Assembly (NCBI RefSeq): GCF_900109785.1
Contig: NZ_FOBH01000003.1
Location: 346,690-410,689 of the forward strand
Origin: Nitrosovibrio tenuis
Lineage (GTDB): Bacteria; Pseudomonadota; Gammaproteobacteria; Burkholderiales; Nitrosomonadaceae
Direction of reading: 5' to 3'
DNA length: 64,000 bases
A program made the translations under genes and the position numbers. This document shows, one piece after another, positions 8,567-18,109 of the stretch. How positions within the stretch are numbered: position 1 is the first letter of the stretch; every line of letters begins with the position of its first letter. The notes below the pieces were generated by a model. That model saw only the letters and a list, made by a program, of their open reading frames with translations. It had not been told where the DNA came from and did no database searches.

Positions 8567-8941
8567 ATGTCAAGAATCTTTCTCACGCTCGGTGCTGTTA
8601 ACGCATTTCTCTGCGTCGTTCTCGGCGCATTTGGCGCACATGGCTTGAAACAGAGGCTTTCCGCTGAAATGCTTGTCGTATATCAGACGGGTGTACAGTA
8701 CCACTTTTACCATGCCTTGGGCCTGGTCGCGGTCGGCCTCATGCTGCTGCATTATCCCGCATCGAAACCCATGAGATTGTCTGGCTGGCTGATGCTTGCG
8801 GGGATTGTTCTCTTTTCCGTCAGTCTTTATGCACTCAGCCTGACCGGCATGCGCGGGCTCGGGGCCATCACGCCGCTCGGCGGCGTCGCATTCCTGAGCG
8901 CATGGGCCATGCTCGCCTACGGGGCCTGGGTCGAAAAATAG
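8567..8941 (+). CDS. DUF423 small membrane protein (YgdD-like)
   Basis: A 124-residue protein with about four transmembrane helices. The start MSRIFLTLGAVNAFLCVVLGAFGAHGL and the GVQYHFYHALGL segment are typical of DUF423. Located in the inner membrane; its function is unknown. Start ATG at 8567 matches the usual family N-terminus. The next gene (methyltransferase) begins 42 bases after its stop on the same strand, so the two may be co-transcribed. Confidence 0.9.
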   Translation: MSRIFLTLGAVNAFLCVVLGAFGAHGLKQRLSAEMLVVYQTGVQYHFYHALGLVAVGLMLLHYPASKPMRLSGWLMLAGIVLFSVSLYALSLTGMRGLGAITPLGGVAFLSAWAMLAYGAWVEK

Positions 8942-8983
8942 CCAGCCGCCGGGCATGGCCATTGCGATTATGTCGATTTCATT

Positions 8984-10186
8984 GTGACCCTTTTCTTTTT
9001 CGCTCCGTGTCCGCGCGGGCTGGAATCCGCGCTTGTTGCCGAGCTGGTGCACCTCGGCGCTTCGTTTGTGCAGGAATATGCCGGAGGAGTGCAGTTTCAG
9101 GGCGATTGGCGCACCTGTTACCGCGCAAATCTGCAAAGTCGTATTGCCAGTCGCATTCTGTGGCGGGTAGCAAGCGGACCTTATGCGAATGAAACCGATG
9201 TCTATGATGTCGCTCACGCATCGCCGTGGAATGAATGGTTTAACTCGTCACTCACTATTCGGGTCAACGTCGCCGCCATCAAATGTCCGCTGCGCAGCCT
9301 TGATTTCGTCACTCTCAAGATCAAGGATGCCATCTGCGATAAATTCCGCGAAACCGCGGGAGACCGCCCCAGCGTAAATACCGTGCGGCCTGATATACGT
9401 ATTCACGGTTTTTTCGATGCGCGGAAATTTACCTTATACCTGGACACATCCGGCGATCCGTTATTCAAACGCGGCCTCAGGAAAGTTGCGGGAGAAGCTC
9501 CAATACGAGAAAACCTTGCTGCCGGAATTTTATCCCTGGCAGGCTGGCAACCGGGCATTCCGCTCCTCGATCCAATGTGCGGCAGCGGCACGTTTTTGCT
9601 CGAAGCCGTGCAAATCGCACTGAATATCGCTCCGGGACTGGGACGGAACTTTGCTTTTGAAAAGCTGCGCAATTTCGATAAAGGACATTGGGATCAGCTT
9701 AAGGAAGCCGCTTTGATGCAACAAAAGCCGAAAATACGCCAACCGATATTCGGCAGCGACCTATACGGCGACGCCTTGGCCGCTGCCCGCGAAAACATAT
9801 CAGCCGCGGGTTTTTCCGACATCGTTATGCTGAAGCAGGCAAACGTACTGGAAATTTCTGCGCCCGCACCTACCGGTTTTATTGTTACCAATCCCCCCTA
9901 TGGAGTACGCGTAGGCGAGCGACAAGGCCTCAACGACTTTTATCCGAAGCTTGGGGATGTGCTCAAGAAAAAATTCAGCGGCTGGAACGCATATATTGTG
10001 ACCGCTGATTCGCTTCTGCCAAAATATATACGCCTGACTCCAGCACGCCGTATTCCGCTCTTTAACGGCGCGTTGGAATGCCGCTTACTGGAATACAGGA
10101 TGGTGGCGGGCGGGATGCGGAAAACCAGAACAAACAATAAACAGCTGGCATCGGATCAGCCGAATGGAATAAAACAATCGGGTTAG
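8984..10186 (+). CDS. THUMP-domain class I rRNA methyltransferase (RlmL type)
   Basis: A 400-residue SAM-dependent N2-guanine methyltransferase related to the N-terminal half of RlmKL (G2445 of 23S rRNA). An N-terminal ferredoxin-like/THUMP domain (about 1-165) is followed by the UPF0020 catalytic domain with LLDPMCGSGTFLLEA (SAM binding) and the active-site motif NPPYG. It is the short single-domain form; E. coli RlmKL is a fusion of about 700 residues. The GTG at 8984 is the start. It overlaps the next gene (dsbB) by one base if that begins at the GTG. Confidence 0.88.
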   Translation: MTLFFFAPCPRGLESALVAELVHLGASFVQEYAGGVQFQGDWRTCYRANLQSRIASRILWRVASGPYANETDVYDVAHASPWNEWFNSSLTIRVNVAAIKCPLRSLDFVTLKIKDAICDKFRETAGDRPSVNTVRPDIRIHGFFDARKFTLYLDTSGDPLFKRGLRKVAGEAPIRENLAAGILSLAGWQPGIPLLDPMCGSGTFLLEAVQIALNIAPGLGRNFAFEKLRNFDKGHWDQLKEAALMQQKPKIRQPIFGSDLYGDALAAARENISAAGFSDIVMLKQANVLEISAPAPTGFIVTNPPYGVRVGERQGLNDFYPKLGDVLKKKFSGWNAYIVTADSLLPKYIRLTPARRIPLFNGALECRLLEYRMVAGGMRKTRTNNKQLASDQPNGIKQSG

Positions 10187-10680
10187 TGATGACGCTGGGA
10201 ATCAGGGCAAGTTTCTTATTGATATTTCTGGGCTGTGTTTGCCTGATAAGTTACGCGCTTTATCTACAGTTGGTAAAAGACCTCTTGCCTTGCCCGCTCT
10301 GTGTCGTACAACGAATCGCATACTGGCTCATGGGTTTAACTGCACTATTAGGATTTTTTCACTCCTCCCCGGCGGCACGCCGGATATACGGCGGATTGAT
10401 GGCAGCTTTCGCTTGCTTGGGCGCAATAGTTGCATTACGTCAAGCCTGGCTGGTTCGCTATCCCGAGGCGTTCGAATGCGGTATCAGCCCGGAAGAAGAA
10501 TTTCTGAACGCCCTGCCGCTTGCTCGATGGTGGCCCAGCATGTTCGAAGCAAATGGAGATTGCGCCGACGTGTCCTGGAAATTCATTTCCCTCACGCTTC
10601 CCGATTGGTCGGCAATTTTTTTTATCATTTTTGGCAGCCTGGCGGTTTATGTGTTGCTAGCCAGGCGTAATTACTACTAG
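10186..10680 (+). CDS. dsbB: Disulfide bond formation protein B
   Basis: A 164-residue inner-membrane quinone reductase that reoxidises DsbA. Four transmembrane helices; the first redox pair is CPLC (C36/C39) and the second periplasmic pair is C98 (FECGISPEEE) and C126 (GDCADVSW). Start is either the GTG at 10186, overlapping the previous stop, or the ATG at 10189. Length fits the family. No dsbA in the window. Confidence 0.93.
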   Translation: MMTLGIRASFLLIFLGCVCLISYALYLQLVKDLLPCPLCVVQRIAYWLMGLTALLGFFHSSPAARRIYGGLMAAFACLGAIVALRQAWLVRYPEAFECGISPEEEFLNALPLARWWPSMFEANGDCADVSWKFISLTLPDWSAIFFIIFGSLAVYVLLARRNYY

Positions 10681-10809
10681 CAACGGAGTTTGCCAGGATA
10701 GGCTTTGTCCGGATTTTTTGATCAAATGAGGCGCCTTAGTTCTTGAAAATCTAGCCAGCAACCCTATTTATACCCTGTGTTTAAACGAAAGGAAGAACGG
10801 AACCGATCT

Positions 10810-11688
10810 ATGAAACGAATTCTTTTATTTTTAATTACCAACCTGGCTATCCTGTTGATGCTGAGCATTACGCTACGGCTGTTGGGGGTAGATCGCATCC
10901 TGAATGAGCAAGGCGGCATAGATTTCAACTCTCTCCTTATCATGGCAGCGGTGATCGGTTTTGGCGGCTCATTCATTTCGCTCGCCATGTCCAAGTGGAG
11001 CGCAAAAAATATGACAGGAGCGGTGGTGATCGAACAGCCTTCCGATCCGACCGAGCGCTGGCTGGTGGAAACGGTCCGGCGCCATGCCGAGCGTGTCGGT
11101 ATCGGCATGCCGGAAGTTGCCATTTATGACGCACCCGACCTGAATGCCTTTGCCACCGGCATGAATCGTGATGACTCCCTGGTCGCGGTGAGCACCGGAT
11201 TGCTTCACAACATGAGCAAAGATGAAATTGAGGGTGTGCTGGCACATGAAATCAGCCACGTCGCCAATGGCGACATGGTCACACTTGCGCTGATTCAAGG
11301 CGTGGTCAATACTTTCGTGATTTTCCTGTCGAGAGTGATCGGTCACCTGGTGGACCGGGTTGTGTTCAAAACCGAGCGGGAACACGGCCCCGCTTTCATG
11401 ATCATGACTCTGGTGGCGCAAATGGTGTTGGGAATATTGGCGAGCATGATAGTCATGTGGTTCAGTCGGCAGCGCGAGTTCCGCGCCGACGCAGGTGGAG
11501 CACAGCTGGCTGGCCGAAACAAGATGATTGCTGCGCTGGAACGCCTGAAACAATGGCATGAACCCGCACAGTTGCCGGAAAGGCTGGCGGCATTCGGTAT
11601 CTCGGGAGGCCAAGGCAGCGTCATGAATCTATTCATGTCGCATCCGCCGCTGGATGTTCGTATCGCAGCGCTACGGGCGACGTCCTGA
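10810..11688 (+). CDS. htpX: Protease HtpX, zinc-dependent membrane peptidase
   Basis: A 292-residue M48 metalloprotease of the inner membrane that helps remove damaged membrane proteins. Two N-terminal transmembrane helices (about 4-24 and 41-60), zinc motif HEISH at residues 146-150, then two further membrane segments near 160-215 and a third zinc ligand in the [10 protein letters not shown] segment. Start is the ATG at 10810 ([10 protein letters not shown]); an in-frame extension to 10777 lacks support. A strong terminator follows. Confidence 0.95.
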   Translation: MKRILLFLITNLAILLMLSITLRLLGVDRILNEQGGIDFNSLLIMAAVIGFGGSFISLAMSKWSAKNMTGAVVIEQPSDPTERWLVETVRRHAERVGIGMPEVAIYDAPDLNAFATGMNRDDSLVAVSTGLLHNMSKDEIEGVLAHEISHVANGDMVTLALIQGVVNTFVIFLSRVIGHLVDRVVFKTEREHGPAFMIMTLVAQMVLGILASMIVMWFSRQREFRADAGGAQLAGRNKMIAALERLKQWHEPAQLPERLAAFGISGGQGSVMNLFMSHPPLDVRIAALRATS

Positions 11689-11700
11689 TTCAATTGAAAA

Positions 11701-11741
11701 TAAAAAAACGGCAGAGCATTGTTGCTCTGCCGTTTTTTTTC
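11701..11741 (+). terminator. Rho-independent terminator after htpX
   Basis: Near-perfect stem AACGGCAGAGCA/TGCTCTGCCGTT with a four-base loop, followed by a run of eight Ts. The A-run before the stem means it may also stop minus-strand transcripts. Confidence 0.93.
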
Positions 11742-11856
11742 GCCCTACTACATGAACAGAATGAGTCTTAATTTAAACTCATCTTGAGGATACGCAAGAT
11801 AAGTGCTCAGCTTTGGGATAAGCATTGAGCCTTGAGGCTCTCAATATTGATATGGA

Positions 11857-12834
11857 TCACTCAGTATCGTGATCATCCTTGCTTGGCGGCGGGTTACCGT
11901 CATACACCAAATTGCGGCGTCGCTGGAGGTAGGCTTCGCGCATGAATTCGTATTTATCCAGCGCAGCTTCATTCAGTGTTTTATCGTTTTCCAGCAACCG
12001 GGCGCGTGTATCGGCAAAGCGGGTTGATCCTACGACCGGACCTATGAAGGGGGCTACGAAAAAGCTGCCTACCGCAACGGGATCTGAGGCGAAGTCAAAC
12101 ACGAGACCACCCGCATCGCGGGTCGAACTGGGGCCGAGAACCGGGAGGACGAGGTATGGCCCGGATGAAACCCCGTAGTAGCCCAAAGTCTGACCAAAAT
12201 CTTCATTTTGTTTTTCCAGGCCGATATCGCTGGCGATATCCAGCATCCCCCCCAAGCCGGCGGTGGTGTTCACTAGAAATCGCCCACTGCTGCGCAGCGC
12301 ATTGTTGAACTTGAGCTGCAGGATATTATTGAACGTGACCGGTATGTCGTTCAAATTGGAGAAAACATTTCCGATGGCCGTTTCGATGGGGTCGGGCATT
12401 ATCCACTTGTAGCCTTTTGCCACCGGTTTCAATACATTGGTATCAAGCGTCTCATTAAACGAAAATACCGAGCGGTTCATGGATTCCCATGGGTCCTTTT
12501 TATTAACAGCCGGGTAGCTAGCCGGAGGAGCGCCATTTTTGAATACGGGACCGTTGTATGATTCCGCCCCTTTCTTTCCACCATTATTAGCAGCGCCGCT
12601 ATTATCAGCGGACGCATTTTTATTATTGTTGGTGTTGTTGGATGAGGCACTCCCATTGGACGCGCTGGTACCGGCTGCAGTATTTGAGTCCGCTGCAGTG
12701 CTTGAGCTCGCCACAGGGCTTGCGTTAGTGTTCGCATCACTGGCTGTGGTATTTTTATTAGTCGTAGCGCAGCCGTTGAGAAAAGATGCCAGAAGTAATA
12801 TTAATAAGCTGGAAAGTCTGACAGAGCGAGTCAT
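11857..12834 (-). CDS. mlaA: Outer-membrane lipoprotein MlaA (VacJ)
   Basis: A 325-residue lipoprotein that removes phospholipids from the outer leaflet of the outer membrane and passes them to the Mla transport system. The lipobox is in LASFLNGC (Cys22). Residues 23-90 form a long low-complexity linker of Ser, Asn, Thr and Ala. The MlaA domain begins at DPWESMNRSVFSFNETLD (about residue 112) and contains FGQTLGYYGVSSGPYLVLP and LGPSSTRDAGG. The linker is much longer than in E. coli. Other mla genes are not in the window. It is transcribed toward htpX. Confidence 0.93.
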   Translation of the reverse strand: MTRSVRLSSLLILLLASFLNGCATTNKNTTASDANTNASPVASSSTAADSNTAAGTSASNGSASSNNTNNNKNASADNSGAANNGGKKGAESYNGPVFKNGAPPASYPAVNKKDPWESMNRSVFSFNETLDTNVLKPVAKGYKWIMPDPIETAIGNVFSNLNDIPVTFNNILQLKFNNALRSSGRFLVNTTAGLGGMLDIASDIGLEKQNEDFGQTLGYYGVSSGPYLVLPVLGPSSTRDAGGLVFDFASDPVAVGSFFVAPFIGPVVGSTRFADTRARLLENDKTLNEAALDKYEFMREAYLQRRRNLVYDGNPPPSKDDHDTE

Positions 12835-13182
12835 GGTTTATTGGAATAAACGTGTTAGCAGGAATTGACCGCCGCCATTATATGGCTATCGAAGCTCAAA
12901 ATGAACTTTTTTTTGCAACGCGGAACCTGATTTTTCCTCGTGTTTAGTCTTTCTCATCAAACGTTCTTTTTTGAAAAGGAAATTACTGCACGCTCGCAAT
13001 GCTTGGGATAGGCTCTTTGGAGTTTGGAAATAATAAAACGAATTTAAAAGGATAAAAATTAAAAAAGAGGTTAGCCATAATTTTTAACCCTTGCCGAGGC
13101 TGTAGATTAAGTCATCGGACGCAATCGAGGCCCATCTGAGTACATCACATCGATTACCTCTGTTATGGCTATTTCTAGATGA
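12835..13182. other. AT-rich intergenic region upstream of mlaA
   Basis: About 350 AT-rich bases between the murJ stop (13183) and the mlaA start (12834), both minus strand. It likely holds the mlaA promoter. I see no gene or clear repeat. Confidence 0.4.
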
Positions 13183-14721
13183 TCACGGCGCACCGCGCTG
13201 TGAGAAATTCTTGAGGCGGAAACCGAGCAGCCACAGCATGATGAAATAAGCGGTTGCGCCCATCGCCACAATCTCTGTCAGCCGAAGGACGCGCTGAGAA
13301 GTGGAATCTGTCAGCCATGATGCATCGCTACCCGAGGCGATCCACAACACGCTTCCCATCCCCGCCAGCGCGATCAATATCTTTGCCATAAAAATTGCCC
13401 ATCCTGGCTGAGGTTGATAAATTTTATGGCTGCGCAATTTGTAATAGAGCATTCCGGCGTTAAGGCACGCGCCCAGACCGATCGCAAGCGCCAGCCCGGC
13501 ATGTCGCAATGGCACAATAAACGCGAGATTCATCAATTGCGTGGCCACAAGCGTAATGAGCGCTATTTTTACTGGGGTTTTGATATTTTGCCGTGCGTAA
13601 AATCCGGGTGCCAGCACCTTAACCAGAATCAGTCCTAACAGGCCCAGGCTATAAGCAATCAGGGCATTGCGCGTCATCCATACATCATGGATGGAAAACT
13701 CGCCATGAAAAAAGAGCGTGGCAACAAGCGGAGTGGCAAGCAGCGCCAATGCCAGCGCTGCGGGAAGCGTAAGAAGCACGGTCAAACGCAAACCCCAGTC
13801 GAGCAGGCGGGAATATTCTTCAGTGCTGTTGTCGGCATAATGCCGGGATAATGACGGCAGTAATATTGTCCCAAGCGCCGCACCTAACAGACCTGCGGGA
13901 AATTCCATTAACCGGTCGGCGTAGTAGAGCCACGAAACGCTTCCGGTAACAAGAAACGAAGCAAAAATAGTATTGATCAGTAAACTGATCTGGCCAATCG
14001 ATACGCCAAAAACCGCCGGGCCCATTTGTTTGATGACTCTCCATGCACCTGAGTCCTTCGATCTGAGGCGCGGCCGCGGCATTAATTTGATGCGCATCAG
14101 AAAGGGCACCTGAAAAGCCAACTGAAGCACGCCACCAATGAATACCGCCCAGGCCAGCGCCAAGACTGGCGGGTTCATCAGTGGCGCCAGCCAGAGGATG
14201 CAGCCGATGAATGAGAGATTCAGCAGCGCGGGGGTTAACGCAGGCACGCTGAATTTGCCGTGCGTGTTGAGTATACCTCCCGCCAGCGATACCAGTGAGA
14301 TGAACAGAATATAAGGAAAGGTGATGCGCAACAGTTCAACCGTCAGCTCGAACTTTTGCGGATTGCTTGAAAATCCGGGCGCGCTGACATAGATAATGAC
14401 TGGTGCGGCAATTATGCCGATGAGCGTAATAATAAATAACCCGACGCCCATCAGCCCGGTGATGTGATCGATCAGTCTGCGCGTCTCCTCCTCAGTACGT
14501 CGATTTTTATATTCGCCCAATATCGGCACGAACGCTTGCGAGAATGCACCTTCGGCAAACAGGCGGCGCAATAGGTTGGGGATGCGAAAAGCGACAAAAA
14601 AGGCGTCGGTCGCGATGCTTGCACCAAAAACGCGGGCGACCAGCATGTCACGCACAAACCCGAGAATGCGGGAGACCAGGGTCATGCTGCTGACCGTAGC
14701 GAGAGCTTTGAGCAAATTCAT
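13183..14721 (-). CDS. murJ: Lipid II flippase MurJ
   Basis: A 512-residue polytopic membrane protein of the MVF/MurJ family that moves lipid II across the inner membrane for peptidoglycan synthesis. The N-terminus (SSMTLVSRILGFVRDMLVARVFGASIATDAFFVAFRIPN) and FAEGAFSQAFVPIL are strongly conserved MurJ signatures. About 14 hydrophobic helices. It diverges from rpsT, as in many proteobacteria, but a repeat element has landed between the two genes. Confidence 0.95.
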   Translation of the reverse strand: MNLLKALATVSSMTLVSRILGFVRDMLVARVFGASIATDAFFVAFRIPNLLRRLFAEGAFSQAFVPILGEYKNRRTEEETRRLIDHITGLMGVGLFIITLIGIIAAPVIIYVSAPGFSSNPQKFELTVELLRITFPYILFISLVSLAGGILNTHGKFSVPALTPALLNLSFIGCILWLAPLMNPPVLALAWAVFIGGVLQLAFQVPFLMRIKLMPRPRLRSKDSGAWRVIKQMGPAVFGVSIGQISLLINTIFASFLVTGSVSWLYYADRLMEFPAGLLGAALGTILLPSLSRHYADNSTEEYSRLLDWGLRLTVLLTLPAALALALLATPLVATLFFHGEFSIHDVWMTRNALIAYSLGLLGLILVKVLAPGFYARQNIKTPVKIALITLVATQLMNLAFIVPLRHAGLALAIGLGACLNAGMLYYKLRSHKIYQPQPGWAIFMAKILIALAGMGSVLWIASGSDASWLTDSTSQRVLRLTEIVAMGATAYFIMLWLLGFRLKNFSQRGAP

Positions 14722-14731
14722 GGATGAGTAT

Positions 14732-14997
14732 TAAGGAACCTCTGAATAAATCCTCGCGGGTGCGACGGCGGCTTTGCGGGAGGGGATGCATGAAAGGCGA
14801 CGAAGCGAATGGTCGATTCCCTTCGCCAGGAGCCTGACAAAGCAGACCGCCCGCAAAGCCTCGTCCCACGAGGGGTTAGGGTAAAATCGGGCGCCCACTG
14901 CGTTGCACTTCTTGGCGTCGTAGACTCAGGTGCATCTTGTGATCACTTCGATTTTACCAGCAACGCGCTCTGCGAGGACTTATTCAGAGGTTCCCTA
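14732..14997. mobile_element. MITE-like element, family A copy 2
   Basis: A 266-bp element with good terminal inverted repeats: left AAGGAACCTCTGAATAAATCC, right (reverse complement) AGGGAACCTCTGAATAAGTCC. Its last 60 bases match copy 1 (3646-3705). The immediate flanks read TTAA and CTAA, compatible with a short YTAR-type target site, though this is an inference. No reading frame for a transposase. It separates murJ from the rpsT promoter. Confidence 0.8.
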
Positions 14998-15083
14998 ACC
15001 CCGAAGAGCCGGTAAGAGGTTGCATGAACAGCGCGTTCTCCCGGGGGAGTTATGCAACGACCTCAAGTATGCCGATGTTTTCC

Positions 15084-15112
15084 TTGCAATAAACATAAAA
15101 TATCCGTATCAT
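15084..15112 (+). promoter_or_regulatory. Sigma-70-type promoter of rpsT
   Basis: A -35 box TTGCAA (15084-15089), a 17-base spacer and a -10 box TATCAT (15107-15112). It lies 56 bases before the rpsT ATG. Confidence 0.65.
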
Positions 15113-15168
15113 CTCGCGTCTTCGAAGCCCTAACGGCGACTTCAAAGCCCTAACGATGAGGAATCTTA

Positions 15169-15432
15169 ATGGCTAACAGTGCACAAGCCAGAAAACGCGC
15201 GAGACAGAACATCAGTCAACATCATCGCAACATGAGCCTTCGCTCCGAGTTGCGCACGGCTATCAAGCATGTGAGAAAAGGCATTGCATCAACCGACAAA
15301 ACAGTTGCCCAGACCGCGTTCAAGGCGTCCGCCAGCACTATAGATTCGATAGCAGACAAGGGAATCATTCACAAGAATAAGGCAGCCCGTCACAAAAGCC
15401 GCCTGTCAGCAGCCATCAAGGCGATGGCCTGA
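15169..15432 (+). CDS. rpsT: 30S ribosomal protein S20
   Basis: An 87-residue basic protein of the small ribosomal subunit that binds the 16S rRNA 5' domain. The sequence [21 protein letters not shown] and the C-terminal [17 protein letters not shown] are standard S20. It is a single-gene unit with its own promoter and a strong terminator. Confidence 0.97.
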   Translation: MANSAQARKRARQNISQHHRNMSLRSELRTAIKHVRKGIASTDKTVAQTAFKASASTIDSIADKGIIHKNKAARHKSRLSAAIKAMA

Positions 15433-15444
15433 ACAATCACTCGC

Positions 15445-15476
15445 AGAAAAAAGCCCGGTATTCCGGGCTTTTTTGT
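15445..15476 (+). terminator. Rho-independent terminator after rpsT
   Basis: Stem AAGCCCGG/CCGGGCTT with a TATT loop, flanked by an A-run and followed by TTTTTT. Confidence 0.93.
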
Positions 15477-15577
15477 TTCTGACTTCTTGCGCTAGCGAAT
15501 CTTGCCCGCAAGCTGCAAAATTTCCTGCGCAGTCCTGCACCACAGGATCTCATCCGGCAATTATTCAAGAGTACGAA

Positions 15578-16336
15578 TTACGGTTTTTTGACAGCATCCA
15601 TCAGTGACGACAGCAGATCCACCGGTATCGGAAAAATGATGGTATTGGATTTGTCGCTGGCGACATTGGTAAGGGTCTGGAGATAGCGCAATTGCATTGC
15701 CCCTCCTTGCTGGGAAAGAATATGCGCCGCCTGCATCAGCTTGTCGGAGGCCTGTAACTCGCCTTCAGCATGGATCACCTTGGCGCGCCGCTCGCGTTCC
15801 GCCTCGGCCTGCCGGGCAATGGCGCGTATCATGGATTCGTCAATATCGACGTGTTTGATCTCCACGTTCGAAACCTTGATGCCCCAGGCATCGGTTTGAA
15901 TATCCAGTATCTTCTGGATATCCATGTTGAGTTTCTCGCGTTCCGCGAGCATTTCGTCAAGCTCATGTTTTCCGAGTACTGAGCGTAAGGTGGTTTGTGC
16001 AAATTGACTGGTCGCGGCCAGAAAATTCTCCACCTGGATGATGGCTCGCTGCGGATCAACCACACGGAAATACACTACCGCGCTGACTTTCACCGAGACG
16101 TTGTCCCGTGAAATCACGTCCTGGCTGGGTACATCCATCACAACGGTGCGCAGGTCAACCCGAACCATTTTCTGGATACCGGGGATGATTATGATCAGGC
16201 CGGGGCCTTTTACCTTATAGAAACGGCCGAGCATGAACACCACTCCGCGCTCATATTCGCGCAAGATACGAAAAGCGCTGAACAGCACCACCAACAGGAT
16301 AATGAGGAGGGTGGCAAAACTGAAATGGACGGGCAT
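15578..16336 (-). CDS. SPFH-domain slipin (stomatin-like)
   Basis: A 252-residue stomatin/prohibitin-family membrane scaffold protein. One N-terminal membrane helix (about 5-22) is followed by the SPFH domain ([20 protein letters not shown] through [26 protein letters not shown]) and a C-terminal helix. It starts 15 bases after the nfeD stop. The slipin-NfeD pair is a widely conserved operon in which the NfeD protease acts on the stomatin partner and both are linked to membrane quality control. Confidence 0.92.
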   Translation of the reverse strand: MPVHFSFATLLIILLVVLFSAFRILREYERGVVFMLGRFYKVKGPGLIIIIPGIQKMVRVDLRTVVMDVPSQDVISRDNVSVKVSAVVYFRVVDPQRAIIQVENFLAATSQFAQTTLRSVLGKHELDEMLAEREKLNMDIQKILDIQTDAWGIKVSNVEIKHVDIDESMIRAIARQAEAERERRAKVIHAEGELQASDKLMQAAHILSQQGGAMQLRYLQTLTNVASDKSNTIIFPIPVDLLSSLMDAVKKP

Positions 16337-16351
16337 AACTGTCTCCTTCGA

Positions 16352-17749
16352 TTATTTTTCCACAGGATCTACCTGTAACACCAGACCGTCGATCCCTGTC
16401 ACACGCACCTTCTGCCCGCGGACCAGCGGCTGCGTGCAACGCACGCTCCATAATTCACCACGGATGCGCGCCATGCCTTCACCCGGCGTATCTTCCAGGA
16501 CCTCTCCCACGGCGCCGAACAGCTCTTCACGTCCACTGACAATAGGGGCGCGGCGCGACTTTAACGCCATGCCGATGACAAAAACGAGAAATGAAGCACT
16601 CGCCAGGGATGTCGCCGCAATCATGGGCCAGGGAATACCATAGCCCGGCATATCAATGTCGATCAGCATCACTGACCCGGCAATGAAAGCAATAATGCCG
16701 CCGATCCCGAGCGCTCCGAAGCTTGGCAAAAAAGCTTCCGCCACCATGAACGCCATGCCGAGGAGAATTAAGGCAAGGCCGGCGTAGCTCACCGGCAGCA
16801 ACTGGAACGCGTACATGGCAAGCAGCAGGCAGATGGCGCCGGCCACACCCGGCAGCACAAAGCCAGGATTTGAAAATTCGAAGAATAAACCATAGATGCC
16901 GATAAGCATCAGTACGTACGCCACGCTGGGATTGGTAATGACGGCCAGCGCCCGTGTGCGCCAGTCCGGTTCGACGATCTCCAGTGTGGCTGAGCCCGTG
17001 TCAAGGGTAAGGTTTTGGCCAAGTATGGTCATTCGCCTGCCATTGACCTGTTCCAGTAAATCGGGCACATCGGTCGCCACATAATCTATGACTTTGAGAT
17101 TCAGCGCTTCAGATGCTGATAGGCTGACCGCTTCGCGCACAGCCCGCTCGGCCCACTCCGCATTACGCCCGCGCATTTGCGCAAGCCCGCGAATATATGC
17201 GGCAGCGTCATGGATCGCTTTACGCGACATTGCATTTTTCGTCGACATGTTATCGTCCTTGGCGACATTCTGATCGCGCCCTTCGTCTGGTTTCGGCTCA
17301 GGTGAACCCGGGGGTGGCCTCGGCTTGGTTTTAGGCTCGGGCTCCGAGTCTGGCAAGCCGCCGATCTGTACCGGAGTGGCTGCGCCGAGGTTGGTGCCCG
17401 GTGCCATCGCAGCGATGTGGGTGGCATAAAGAATGTAGGTTCCCGCGCTCGCTGCGCGCGCTCCCCCCGGCGCCACGAAGCCGGCTACGGGCACCGGTGA
17501 AGCCACAATATCGCGTACGATCTGCCGCATTGACGTATCCAGGCCGCCTGGCGTATCAAGTTGAAGTATTACGAGTAACGCGCCCTCGGCGGCGGCATGT
17601 TGCAGGCCGCGCTCGATAAAATCCGCACTCGCCGGCGTGATAGGCCCCTGTATGTTCAATACCACTACTGGTGCGGCCATAGCGAAAAGTGGCAGCAGAA
17701 GCAGCACCGCCGCCGCGCTGTTGCGCAGAACCCGTGTGAACAATTTCAT
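16352..17749 (-). CDS. nfeD: NfeD1b-type membrane serine protease
   Basis: A 465-residue protein with a signal peptide (about 1-25), a ClpP-like serine protease domain with LDTPGGLDTSMRQI and the catalytic Ser in GGARAASAGTYI, then four to five transmembrane helices (about 285-400) and a C-terminal OB-fold NfeD domain (GEVLEDTPGEGMARIRGELW). A Pro/Glu/Lys-rich insert (about residues 145-170) lies inside the protease region. The start is the ATG at 17749 (MKLFTRVLRN), which gives a clean signal peptide; the frame extends to 17791. It forms an operon with the downstream slipin. Confidence 0.92.
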   Translation of the reverse strand: MKLFTRVLRNSAAAVLLLLPLFAMAAPVVVLNIQGPITPASADFIERGLQHAAAEGALLVILQLDTPGGLDTSMRQIVRDIVASPVPVAGFVAPGGARAASAGTYILYATHIAAMAPGTNLGAATPVQIGGLPDSEPEPKTKPRPPPGSPEPKPDEGRDQNVAKDDNMSTKNAMSRKAIHDAAAYIRGLAQMRGRNAEWAERAVREAVSLSASEALNLKVIDYVATDVPDLLEQVNGRRMTILGQNLTLDTGSATLEIVEPDWRTRALAVITNPSVAYVLMLIGIYGLFFEFSNPGFVLPGVAGAICLLLAMYAFQLLPVSYAGLALILLGMAFMVAEAFLPSFGALGIGGIIAFIAGSVMLIDIDMPGYGIPWPMIAATSLASASFLVFVIGMALKSRRAPIVSGREELFGAVGEVLEDTPGEGMARIRGELWSVRCTQPLVRGQKVRVTGIDGLVLQVDPVEK

Positions 17750-17824
17750 AGTGTCACTATAGATCGTTTCAGTCTGGATTGCCTTCGGCACAAAGAACGT
17801 CGTTTATTGCGCTCTGGCGTCAAA

Positions 17825-18044
17825 CCCTAAATCCGGCAGTTGAACAGGGCGAAGTGATGGGCTTGAGGGAGGAGACCCAACGTGGAGTCGCCATTTCAAA
17901 AGAATTGCGACGCAGCCATGTGTGCAAAAACCGTTCAGTCCGCCCTGTAGCGGGTTCACCCAAAAGGTGAAGGTTAAGCGGTGCAAAAATTCATTGCGGA
18001 CTATGGCACTCAAAAAAGATATACGGCCAACTGCCGGGTTTGCG
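17825..18044. mobile_element. MITE-like element, family B copy 1
   Basis: A 220-bp element with ends CCCTAAATCCGGCAGTTG and (reverse complement of the right end) GCGCAAACCCGGCAGTTG. Its interior, read on the minus strand, matches copy 2 at 21540-21650: both contain CTTCACCTTTTnGGTGA, then a GCTACAGG segment and CACATGGCTGCGT. It lies between nfeD and the decarboxylase gene, in the opposite orientation to copy 2. Confidence 0.78.
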
Positions 18045-18109
18045 CTAAAGGGTTGCAATCAATGCTGTTTTAGCGCATAAAGCGCTTTTTATATTGGAAG
18101 CGGCGTCTC

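Noticed and set aside
12540..12770. Suspected frameshift or foreign insert in mlaA
   Set aside because: The Ser/Asn/Thr/Ala-rich stretch stays in frame between the lipobox and the MlaA domain, so it is a linker, not a break.
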